A stretch of 64,000 nucleotides of DNA from Misgurnus anguillicaudatus (taxonomy: Eukaryota > Chordata > Actinopteri > Cypriniformes > Cobitidae), in NCBI RefSeq assembly GCF_027580225.2, contig NC_073356.2, positions 434,001-498,000 on the forward strand. The letters run 5' to 3'. This document shows positions 46,601 through 56,599 of the stretch, piece after piece. Under the pieces are notes generated by a model. The model searched no databases. It worked only from the letters and a program-made list of their open reading frames with translations, and was not told where the DNA came from. Within the stretch, counting starts at the first letter, position 1. Every line of letters starts with the position of its first letter. The translations under genes and the position numbers were made by a program.

Positions 46601-47028
46601 ACATTTCAAAATGGCCACTACTGTAATGGGTGGAGTTTTACTGTAAGGTATTAAAAACAACAAGCATGAGGAGAGCAATCACGTGTACTAAGTAGAATTT
46701 TCATAGATTAAGCGGATCAGCAGTTATAACCATTTGAACATTGAATTTTTGCACTGCTGGTGGCGCTATAGAGTTAGTAATAGAGACCCCATTTTTGGTC
46801 ACATGACTTTTTAAGACCACCACTACAACTGTGCCAAATTTCATCATTTTCCTATGTACGGTTCATAGGGCTGCCATAGACGCCTATGGCTAAGAAGAAG
46901 AAGCAGCAGAATAATAGTAATAATACTAACAATTCCAATAGGTGTCACAGCACCTTCGGTGCTTGACCCCTAATAATAATACTAACAATTCCAATAGGTG
47001 TCACAGCACCTTCGGTGCTTGACCCCTA
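43648..47028. mobile_element. 3.4-kb repeat element inserted in the Gmr1 5' LTR
   Basis: The LTR is continuous on both sides (compare 37,860-37,900, which shows the empty site AACAAAACCCAACTG). The left end is TATAGCTGCAAGCAGCAATT; the same start recurs at 44,912, so the left 1.26 kb is partly duplicated. 44,400-44,910 and 45,475-45,975 are near-identical. The right end is a tandem pair of 56 bp ending CAGCACCTTCGGTGCTTG and ACCCCTAA, a short hairpin near the 3' terminus. The terminal hairpin recalls Helitrons, but the 5' end does not fit well. Five tRNA-like modules lie inside. Confidence 0.7.
43886..45492 (-). repeat. Five tRNA-like modules (SINE-head-like)
   Basis: On the minus strand, modules at about 43,905-43,975, 44,131-44,200, 44,359-44,430, 45,189-45,262 and 45,421-45,492 read AGTGGCGCATCTAGTTAATC (A-box-like), about 35 nt, then GGGTTCGAATCCC (perfect B box in most; the fourth reads GGGTTTGAATCCC). 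The first three lie in tandem units of about 235 bp. They are not intact tRNA genes: the arms do not pair convincingly. Confidence 0.65.
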
Positions 47029-47130
47029 AAAACCCAACTGACTATTTAATCCCGCTTACCTAACTAAAAATAAGATACAAGAAAGTTTTCAGCGCCGCGC
47101 GCCGTATGCTTCCCTACCCTAATCTATGAA

Positions 47131-47868
47131 GAATCGTTAAACTTATCACCTCCTTTAACAATGATGCTCACTCGTGGTTAAACCTTCTCCATGTGTGGAT
47201 TAGCTTTACCTCGGGCATAGTCTTAGAGGTTTCTCATTTTGACATTGGTGACATGGCCGGTTGGTCCTCGCTGTCCACGTTGTAAATTTTACAGCTTCGA
47301 CATCCCTGCCTTGCGCGCTACTGGGGTTTGTTGCATTTAAAGGTCCCTTGTAAGCTCACCTGTATGCACGATATGGTTTTTAATTATATGCGTCAACTGT
47401 ACGCTTAGAGAAGCTCACCTATGCACGCTATAAGATTTCGGTATACACTAAAGTTGCGCTTGGAGAAGCTCACCTGTATACACGGCTGTGTTATTCATTT
47501 GTGACACATACACACTGTTGTTGTTCATCTGTGTACGTTCACGGTGCGTTGGGTACCCACCATTACGTTCATCAATCATATCTGTACACATTCACGGCGC
47601 GTTCTGTGCACTGATTTATCTATATGCATTCACGGTGCACTGAAGGGTTCACCTGTGTGCGCACAATTTATTATCAGGACACATGACGGCGCGCTCAAGA
47701 ATCTTGCTGACCTGTGCACTATAACACTCCGATTCATCTATATGCATTCACTATGTAATCAAGTGTTCACCTGTGCCCGTGCAATTTATTGTCAGTACAC
47801 ATTTACGGCGCGCTTGGGAAGCTCACCGACCTGTGCACTATAATATTACCTACTGTATATGCATCCCC
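47131..47868 (+). pseudogene. DIRS-type tyrosine recombinase scrap and degenerate tandem repeats
   Basis: A degenerate translation near 47,240-47,330 contains GDMAGWSS, similar to the AGWSSPSTF section near the C-terminus of DIRS-type tyrosine recombinases. After it, to about 47,860, short units with CACGGCGCG, CTCACCTGTATGCAC and TATGCATTCAC recur irregularly. The second, clearer scrap at 49.7 kb lies in the same orientation. Confidence 0.45.
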
Positions 47869-49605
47869 TGTCATGACTTTGGTCTTTCGACTGTTCTGTT
47901 TCTTTTGTTTTTGTTCTGTGTATGTGTGTTTTGTGTTTTGACAGTTCTCACGTGCGCGTCTGCCACCGGAGTGATCTCATCATCACTGATTTCATTCACC
48001 TGCGACACCCACCTGTTTCTCATTTGTCTCCCCATTCGTTTGGTATTTAAAGGAATAGTCTACTCATTTTCAATATTAAAATATGTTATTACCTTAACTA
48101 AGAATTGTTGATACATCCCTCTATCATCTGTGTGCGTGCACGTAAGCGCTGGAGCGTGCTGCGATGCTTCGATAGCATTTAGCTTAGCCCCATTCATTTA
48201 ATGGTACCATTTAGTGATAAAGTTAGAAGTGACCAAACACATCAACGTTTTTCCTATTTAAGACGAGTAGTTATACGAGCAAGAAAATAAAACGTAGCGT
48301 TTTTCTAAGCGGATTTAAAAGAGGAACTATATTGTATGGCGTAATAGCACTTATGGGAGTACTTCGTCTCGGCGCAGTAACACCCTCCCTTTCCCATTAT
48401 GAGAGGGAGAAGGGGAGCGGACTTTTCAGGCGAGTCGAAGTACTCCCAAAAGTGCTATTACGCCATAAAATATAGTTCCTCTTTTAAATCCGCTTAGAAA
48501 AGCACTACATTTTATTTTGTACCACCAAACTTGCTCGTATAACTACTCGTCTTAAATAGGAAAAACGTTGATGGGGCTAAGCTAAATGCTATCGAAGCGT
48601 CGCGGCGCGCTCCGGCGCTTGCGTGCGCGCGCACAGATGGTGGAGGGATGTGTCAACAATTCTTAGTTAAGGTAATAACATATTTTAATATTGAAAATGA
48701 GTAGACTATTCCTTTAAGCTCTCTGTGTTTTGTTGCTCCTTGCGAGTTCGTCATTGTTATGTTGATTTAGTCTTGTCATGTCGTGTTCGCCGTTTTTTCT
48801 CATTCTCATCTTTTCCCCTTCTATGCAGGCACACACTCAGCATGTTCGCAGGGTCTTACGACACTTACTTGAGAATCAGCTTTATGTTAAGGCGGAGAAG
48901 TGCGAGTTTCATAGGAAGTCGGTTTCGTTCCTGGGTTTTGTCATTGCCGTAGGGGAGATTCGTCCTGATCCGGCTAAAATCAAAGCGGTCGTCGAATGGC
49001 CAACCCCCGACTCGCGTAAGGAGGTTCAAACATTTCTGGGTTTTGCTAATTTTTATCAGCGATTCATCAGAAATTTCGGTCAGATTGCTAAACCTCTTAC
49101 AGCACTCACTTCCTCTAAGGAGAGTTTTTGCTGGAACAGGGAAGCTCAGGAAGCCTTTGATATGTTAAAGTCCCGGGTTATCACTGCGCCTGTGCTTTCT
49201 ATTCCAGATCCTACGGCTGGAATATGCATCAGATGTCGGGGTAGGCGCCGTTTTGTCCCAGCGGTCCTCTAAGCTGCCCTCTGCCAAGTAAACGGCCCAG
49301 ATATTGATTGAACATGTCTTTCGCTTACATGGTCTGCCCTCTGAAGTGGTATCTGATAGGGGTCCTCAATTTATTTCCCGTTTTTGGCAAGAGTTCTGTA
49401 GACAGATTGGCGCTACCGCCAGCTTATCTTCAGGTTATCACCCTCAGACCAACGGGCAATGTGAACGGGCTTATCAGGATCTCGGTCGTGCGCTCCGCTG
49501 TCTCAATTTCCGAGTTCCTGGTGCCAACAGCTTCCCTGGGTTGAATATGCTCATAATTCCCTTCCTGTTTCTTTTACCAACATGTCCCCGTTCGAGGCTT
49601 TGATG
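47869..49605 (+). pseudogene. Shredded gypsy copy: LTR piece, RT/RNase H, integrase
   Basis: TGTCATGACTTTGG at 47,869 looks like an LTR start; the LTR is split by the foldback at 48,051-48,713. At 48,786-49,255 RT and RNase H sections appear ([40 protein letters not shown]). RNase H then breaks off and joins integrase at 49,296 ([32 protein letters not shown]), which holds the second catalytic Asp and the Glu. Several internal deletions and shifts are present. It is close to, but distinct from, the gypsy at 21-25 kb. Confidence 0.75.
48051..48713. mobile_element. Foldback element with about 300-bp arms, TTAA-flanked (663 bp)
   Basis: Almost the whole element is an inverted repeat. The left arm starts AGGAATAGTCTACTCATTTT and the right arm is its reverse complement, continuing through ATTGTTGA, GCTAAATGCTATCGAAGC, AAACGTTGATG-type words and TAGTTCCTCTTTTAAATCCG to a centre near 48,390. 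TTAA flanks both sides (48,047-48,050 and 48,714-48,717). There is no coding region. Confidence 0.9.
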
Positions 49606-49679
49606 GGTTTTCAGCCACCTTTGTTCCCATCACAAGAATCCGATGCGGCGGTTCCGTCTGCTCTAGCCTTTGTTTAGCG

Positions 49680-50230
49680 CTGCAAACGATGGATCATTGA
49701 AGCCACCGCACTGGCTCATGCCTTCCTCATGAGCTATGATGTTAGAGCCCACTCTGCGAGAAGTTGGCTTCATCATGGGCTTGGTTTACAGGAGTATCTA
49801 TGCTTGATATCTGCAACGTGGCCGGCTGGTCTTCGCCGTCTACGTTTGTCCAATTTTACAGCTTAGAAGTCCCTGCCCTACGAGCGCAGGATCTCTCGGC
49901 TTAACCATGCACGCTCATTCATGCGTTTTATGTGTACATCGGGGTGCGCTCAGCGAGCTCACCAACGTGACTCTGAACTTACTTAATTCTCGCACACGCG
50001 CGGCGCGCTCTGTGATCTCCCGGTCTTGTGCTGTGTTATGTGCTTCCCGGTGTGTTTAAAACCCCGCGTTAACATTTTATATGGTGTTACACTTTGCTTT
50101 AAAGCTGTGAATATGCTGGATATAGGGCCACATACAGTATCTCTCCGGTAAGGCACTTCAGTCCGTTGTGTATGCACGGCGTGATAGGATTACGTTCCCC
50201 CATAGCATCAGCAACTGACGCAATGCGAAG
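49680..50230 (+). pseudogene. DIRS-type tyrosine recombinase C-terminal fragment and flank
   Basis: The translation, after frame changes, contains RAHSARS (HxxR-like motif), DICNVAGWSSPSTF and VQFYSLEVPALRAQ with the likely nucleophile Tyr. This is the C-terminus of a DIRS-type tyrosine recombinase, the enzyme that integrates such elements without a target duplication. The following 330 bp hold GCGCGGCGCGCTC words and a CGTTCCCCCATAGC segment, of the kind seen at DIRS ends. The rest of the element is missing. Confidence 0.55.
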
Positions 50231-50463
50231 TGAACCGTATTGTGCGCACCTGAGCGGGAATAGCAGGCCAGAGCTTGACATTATTGTGATGGAAAATTTG
50301 CATTATTTTGAAATCGTCAAAGAAAAGGAGAAGGGTATTGTCATCAACTGTAAATCTACAGTTCAGTTGAAAAACTCTCGTCAACTGCAACACCACTTCA
50401 AATTAAAAAAATCATCATGCAAAGCATAATACTACCGACTTGGATGAGAGAGTGCCGGATGAT
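50231..50463. other. Unassigned; possible BED-finger scrap
   Basis: A frame here contains HYFEIVKEKEKGIVINCK, faintly like the start of a BED zinc finger of hAT transposases, but the second Cys and the His pair are not in place. No firm identity. Confidence 0.2.
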
Positions 50464-50471
50464 ACCTGCAT

Positions 50472-52169
50472 CAGAGGCGGCCTTAGCTATGTTTCAACCG
50501 TTTCAATTGAAACGGGCCCCGCCCTCCAAGGAGAGCCCCAGCCCGGCGCAAGAACATTTGAACGGGGGGGCTATGATTCCTGCACAGGGGAGATCACAGT
50601 GTCAGTGCCAGTGGATGTTAAACAATCACATATGTTTCATTTTAAATCAATTAATTTCTGCTGTTTATTTTCTCGTTCATACGCGCTTTAGCCTATGATA
50701 GAAATCGGATTATTAATATGAAATGAATGTATTTTATTTAGTCTACAATAAAACTGTAGAACTGCATTAATATTTGTTATATGTCATTTAAATTATGTTT
50801 TTTAAAAGTCAATTCTTTCATTTTTATAAATCAATGTAGAATCGTTTACAGCAGCATCACAGTGCTTCATAAAAAGTCTAAGAAAACGTGCACATGTGGA
50901 TAATTCTAGAGGTTTAATTATTCTTTAGCATTGGGATCACTAGACGAGAGCTTAATAGTTAGTCCGTGCGCATTCATTCCGACAAATTTACCATCACAAA
51001 TGGAGAGAATACCAATTGTACTCATCCCTATGCCCTATTCCCTTTGAAGATCAGAGCTGTGCAGAGAGTTGCGCAATTGTGTCTCATTGTGTGACCGATA
51101 AAATACACTTGGAGAATAGAGCAATGAAAACAACGTAATTTTCATTTTATCTGGAGTGAGTTTAAGCGGGGTTCCCTTCCCAAAGTGCCCTTCAAGGGCG
51201 CAAAAACGCAGTTTTGAATTCGACCATGCTCTCTCTCATCAGGCATGGCTGTGCAAGTATGATTCCAGGTTTTTAATAATACATTTTTTAGGGGCTGATT
51301 TCAATGGGTTTTTTTAATGATATGATTGGATTTTATACTAACCTTAATGCAGTATTTCATTGTATTAAAAAATATGTGTTTAATATCTGTGTGCATTTAC
51401 TGACTGCCTTTAATATATTTTGTGCATGACTGCATTTTCCTACGCAACATCCACACAATGTTCCATTAAATGAACATAATGACCAAGAACTTTAGATAAA
51501 CGAGGGTTGATTTTTTTACTGTGGCTTGGAAATCTTCTTTTTTTTGCTCCCGCATCACAGTATGTAAACTGTTTTTTGTTGAACATAGATACCGTCAGCT
51601 CTCGTTCAGATTTTAATTGAGCACGAGGCAACAAAATCGCTGGACAAAGATGAACTTATCAGGGCATCTCAGCACTCAAACACAAAAGGGTGGATTTCAG
51701 GGCTCAGGTAAAATCTACGCTCGCCGCCCGGTGAGCTGTCTACGTGTCTGGAAAAAGGCGGACCACATCGTTATTTATAAGTTCAGTTCAGTGGCAGTCA
51801 GACACTTTTTCTTCTTTGCTTTTGTTAATTAATTAAATTTAAGAGAATGTTTGAGCTGTTTTTTTTAAGTAAGCCCAGACAGCTGAAAATATACTGCGCA
51901 AATCAATTAAGCGGAGAAGTTAGCGTCCATGAAAGGGCGAGGCTTATTTCAACTATAATTGTATAGTTTTAATTAAATAAGGTTGGATCATTTCTGTTGA
52001 GCTGCCTGTTCGTGAAGCTGAATGTCACGTGCGCGTAATAAAATAATATACCATTGATGCAAACCAACTGGAATCATTGCTTTTTTGCTCTATTATGCTT
52101 ATGTTTTATGTGGGCAGGGCCCCCTATTAGTGATTGAAACGGGCCACAAGATGCTTAAGGCCGGCTCTG
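50472..52169. mobile_element. hAT element, non-autonomous (1.7 kb)
   Basis: The left end is CAGAGGCGGCCTTAGCTATG and the right end, reverse complemented, is CAGAGCCGGCCTTAAGCATC. The 8-bp duplication ACCTGCAT is perfect (50,464-50,471 and 52,170-52,177). GAAACGGGCC words lie near both ends. No transposase frame of useful length is visible. Confidence 0.88.
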
Positions 52170-52349
52170 ACCTGCATCCTGCCTTAAGCTAAACAACAAA
52201 AGCTTGATTTCAGTTCATCAGGTAAAGCGATTAGTTCGACTGAACTCAACAAATTGGTTGCCACTTTATTGTTGAGAAGATGCAGCCACTATCCACTGTA
52301 GAGGCGCCTACACTTCATAATATCATCAGCAAAATCTAAAAGAGATCAA

Positions 52350-52496
52350 GCCTCAGCCAAGTATGAAAAAGTAACTTAAAAGTAACGTAAGTATTACTTT
52401 TCATAAAAAGTGGCTACGTAACGCAATTAGGTACTTTTTTGGGGAGGTACTGAATATTGTAATGCATTACCTTTAAAAGTAACTTCCCCCAACACT
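52350..52496 (-). mobile_element. hAT end fragment related to 36,803-37,458
   Basis: Reverse complemented, it starts CAGTGTTGGGGGAAGTTACT and continues with TAATGCATTAC and AAAGTAAC words. Only one end is present. Confidence 0.65.
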
Positions 52497-53584
52497 GCCC
52501 AGCATTAGGGGCTAAACCAATCCAGCATATGAATTTTATGGTTAATGTTGGTGGAGTATGTTTGAAAACAATATCAAACACTTACTGATCTATGTTCAAA
52601 CAAACCAGATTTCACATTTCCCATAAATGCTTCCCTTCTTCTTCGTTTTCTCACGAATTTCTTGACATTTTGAGCTCTGGTGAACTTTGACATGAGACAG
52701 ATGCATGCTTAATAAATGTTCCCAGTGTTTAATTGGCTCCCAGTGGGACAGCAGATAGAATTATTAAATGAACAACTTAATAATTACCATCTGTTATATA
52801 CTGAGTTCCTGTCTGTGAGTACATCCTCTCCTAAAGCTGCCAACCCTGTAGCATATCATGCATCAAAGCTGCGATCAGGCACAGGGGTGGTGGTTACAGG
52901 GGAAGAACTCACAGCTCATGTCAGAATCCTCTGCTCACACCTGATCATTAAAGGTTTGATCGTGGCATACAGGGACGTGCACAGGGGGTTGCTCAGGTTG
53001 CCCGGGCAACTGCCTATATGCCCTTCTTGACTCACATTGCCCTTCCGAGGTGGAAAAAAGCTAAATTCTAATTAATGTACCCCTGAAAGTCTCAGCATTT
53101 GAGCAAGACAAAGAACTTTTGCGACAAATAAAAGGACCTTCTTAAAAAGTTTTAAAAGGTCCTCTCGTCACCTGCAGCTCTTCTGAAGGTAAAATGCATA
53201 TTTCATTCTAGTGTTAGATATGTCAGTGACATTGTTTTCTTTTGCTGTTATTTGGTTATGTACTGGTCTTTATGATTTGTGTGAGTTATCCAGTCGTTCA
53301 CTTTAGCGTCATGATAAGTTATGGTTTTACTATAGTGAGGAATTTATTTGTGACAACATCTTGGCTGACTGTAACAATCCCTCTAATTTCATGGCTAGTT
53401 GCTGTATGAGTAAATATATAGACATAACATTTTGATTTGATGTCTTTTATTAGCTAATTTTTAGGAAATACAAACCTTCTGCAAGGGAAACACGTTTCCT
53501 AATTGGTAAAAGCCAGATGCGTTAAAACAAGTTAAAAGACGAACATTCGGTTTAATAATTGGAAATACAATCTCATATACTCAT
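52497..53584. other. Unassigned
   Basis: No gene is recognised. A plus-strand frame (52,716-53,030) contains KLRSGTGVVVTGEELTAHV, which matches nothing I know. CAGGGACGTGCACAGGGG near 52,970 is reminiscent of a hAT end, without a partner. Confidence 0.25.
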
Positions 53585-56256
53585 AAACCCCTCGGGGTCC
53601 GACCATTTTAGGACACTGGCAGAGGTTGTGAAATGCATTTGTGCTGAGTCCCAATTCGCCTATTTATACTATGACTTAAAAGTATGTACTGTTTTTGTGA
53701 GGAAAATGTACATACTTTTGAGTGTGTAGCAAAAGAGTATGCACGTTCTGGGACATACTTCGATGACGTCATGCAATGTGAACGAAAACGTGGTTGCCTA
53801 GTTACGCACACCATGACTTTTAACAATATTTCATTCATTCTTATAACTTATGTCCAATATAATTTTATTTACTATTCCCATCTTTTTTTCTCATCCTTTT
53901 TTTTCACAATACATTTTACAATGTGTTCTACCAAGTTGAGGAGTGAAGCAGAGCATCATCATAGAACCAAACACAGGTCGTTTGGGAGGCGGGTGGTTCT
54001 GATGTTCATGTCAATGTGTGTAACGAAAGCTACTTATTTTAAAGTCAAAATATTTAACGTTTATAGTATAACTGTTGTTTAATGTATTTTATACTTACTT
54101 TTATACTTATGTATATAACTCCAAAATACCCAGATGAAAATGAACCATGCTTTTACTATAGTAAAAGTGTAGTAACCACCACGTTTCTTTCGTTGGACTA
54201 ATAAAGTTAACATTTGTACAGCCACAGTATTACTACAATACGCAAGAGGGTCAGTGTGGTCTTTCTGCACGCAATGGGTTGTGGGCAATATTAGCCGTTA
54301 GAGTGTGCATTGATCTGCACTTCGAATTCTAACCGAAAATAGTAGACCATCTGGGTATCTTTGTGATACTCATTTTAACATACTACGATTTGGGACGTAC
54401 TAATTCTAGTTTCGAATACTATTTAGGATGGATAGTATGCGAATTGGGACTCAGCATAGGTCTTTTTTCAGTTGCTTTAAAGCATAATAATGGCAAGTGT
54501 CTCATAACACTGCGTTCAGCACAAACTGGGCTATAATATTATATGAGCTAGATGTATTTCCATGTTTGTATTTTTGAGAGAAAAATGTTTATGCGTGGTT
54601 TTTGAAAAAGCAACATTTTTAAGTCACTGATATAAGTCCACAAAACCCATACTAAACATGTTTATAACAAGACTTTTCTAAACAGGATCTAGTAGTCTAG
54701 AGTTTTTTCTTTAAAATGTGAAAATCATTCTGCCTACTCACTCACATAAAACAATATATTGATTAAGAAATTGTAAGACACTTTTTGTTTAGAGGGGCTG
54801 TATGCGAGAAGGATTGATTGACAGCTGACCAACAAAAAACTCGCATAATGAGCTGCATAATGAGCCTTTAGGCAGGAATCTGAGAGGGATCTACAGTAAA
54901 GAATGTGAGGACAAATGTATACATGTTTGTTTGAGGTTTATTAAGAAGTTAACAATATAATAAAAATAGAAATAAAGGTCAGTAGGACATTTTCTGTGTA
55001 TTTGGAAACAAACCCTATTCAAAAACTTAACTTGTATAAACAAAGAAACTGATACACAACAGAGCTGATCATGTGGCTCATGTTACCATATAACTTTATG
55101 TCAAAAAGTTGGAATATGTTTTTCCACTTCATAGTTTTGTACTGATGAGAGGGATGCAGACCTGTAAGAGGGTTATAAGCAGCTGTTAGCATAAATTGTC
55201 CACAGAAATACCCTTACATGCATAACTGATGGGTAAATATCACTGATATGTATCCAGATGACTGTTCTTTCAGATGCCCATCGATCGTCTAGCTTATGTT
55301 TTAAATTCGTTTCTGTAAGCGCGTATGAACTTAAAAAACACATTGCATATGGCGACCATGTGCGCGAGTACTCGCGTCTCAGCCTACACAACGCGGCGCT
55401 CATAAAAAACGGTGTCGCGTGTAAAGGGCAATGTATGGAATTGCATTGTATGTAAACAATATATGGAATCATATTACAACACACACTTAAAAGATCCTGC
55501 AGTGCAGCCTTACTGAAAGTTGCCATGAAGGATACGAAAGTAAATAACTGTGTCTAACACTGTACGGCATAACAACAGTCATCTGCCATTACGTGAGATC
55601 ACGCGTCCTCGTTTGTAAACAATGCGAAAGTTTTTCCATCTAAAGCATGCAGTCTGCTGAGGTTGCTTATGTAGGCTGAACTGCACAAGCCATAAGCATA
55701 TTACATGATAGCAAATATAAATAAAGATATAGAAGTTACTTCAGAAATATATCCTCCTCCAGTGCATCTTCCATTGTTCTTCTTAGGTAAAGTTAACGTT
55801 AAAGATAAACGCTTCTCTTCCTCAATGTCCAGACATAAATGAAGATATTCCTCACGTGTGTATAAACTTTATCATCCAAACATGCTGTAAAGTCTTTAAA
55901 TCTGATAAAACTTTACGCTTTGTTTGTCATTGTTTGAACGGTATGTCAACGGCGGGTACCGCCTGTGGGCGTGACTGCATTAAAGATAATGAAGTCAGCC
56001 ATGAAAAACAGTACTCTCTTTACTTCAATGCAGAATCAGATTATATAAACAGGCAATATTTGTTTTCGATTATAATTAGCTTGTTTAAAAGTAGACATTT
56101 CAGGGTTTTTTTGCATATGTGTATCATGTTTGTGTGACGAGTATTCGTGGAGTTTCAACTGATTTTTTTAACGTGTTTTGAGAGACAGCTGGTGGAGACA
56201 GAAATGTCTGAATGCGCACCCTGTTTATTTTCTTTATTTGACAAAACACAAAAACC
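53585..56256 (-). mobile_element. Second copy of the piggyBac-like family, minus orientation
   Basis: From 53,585 (ACCCCTCGGGGTCCGACC) onwards it matches the reverse complement of 3043-5282 in order: the GTGTCTCATA...CACTGCGTTC block (54,500), the GGCAACTTTCAG-type block (55,515), TTCATTATCTTTAAT (56,000), and ACAGCTGG...GACAGAAATGTCTG (56,190). Homology stops near 56,256, so the far end and its TTAA are missing. Only one of the two internal 150-bp repeats is present. It is interrupted by the element at 53,642-54,456. Confidence 0.75.
53642..54456. mobile_element. TIR DNA element nested in the piggyBac-like copy (815 bp)
   Basis: Perfect 18-bp inverted ends TGCTGAGTCCCAATTCGC are present at both sides. 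Comparison with the uninterrupted copy (around 5200) shows it is an insertion. No clear target duplication was found, so the superfamily is not assigned. The longest frame inside (53,684-54,082) is not recognisable. Confidence 0.75.
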
Positions 56257-56599
56257 CATTCTGTATTCTCTGGTGTCAACCCTGAGCCTATGCTACTATT
56301 TTTTGTCTGCTGATAGTTAGTTTCTCACGTTTCGTTTTAGCAAGAAGAATGAATGATGGAAGTAATACATCACATTAACTATTTTATTCAAAATGGTTAA
56401 AGGGGTAGTTCAGCCAAAAATGATTAAACCCATGATTTACTCACCCCAAAGCTATCTGAGATGCATATGTCCATCATTTTTCAGACAAACATATTTTGAG
56501 TTATTTTAGAAAATGTAAAACTTTTAATAATGTCTCGTATACAAGAGGGTGCTAAGTTAACCCAATGTCGGCTGACTCCACGGGGTTATATATATGGGA
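56257..56599. mobile_element. Flank with a TTAA-type element start
   Basis: At 56,397 TTAAAGGGGTAGTTCAGCC followed by TTTACTCACCCC is the usual start of an abundant fish TTAA-flanked MITE family. Its other end is missing, cut by the LINE copy that follows. Confidence 0.5.

Larger units (their letters stand above)
37645..47130 (-). mobile_element. Gmr1-type Ty3/gypsy retrotransposon (integrase before RT), minus strand
   Basis: The 3' LTR is 37,645-38,434. The 5' LTR starts near 43,420 and is split by a 3.4-kb insertion, then lost after 47,130, so most of its U3 is missing. The primer site lies at 43,396-43,413. Coding order on the minus strand is Gag, knuckle, protease, integrase, RT, RNase H. 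Integrase upstream of RT is the defining feature of the Gmr1 group of deuterostome gypsy-like elements. No target duplication can be checked because the 5' end is truncated. Confidence 0.88.
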
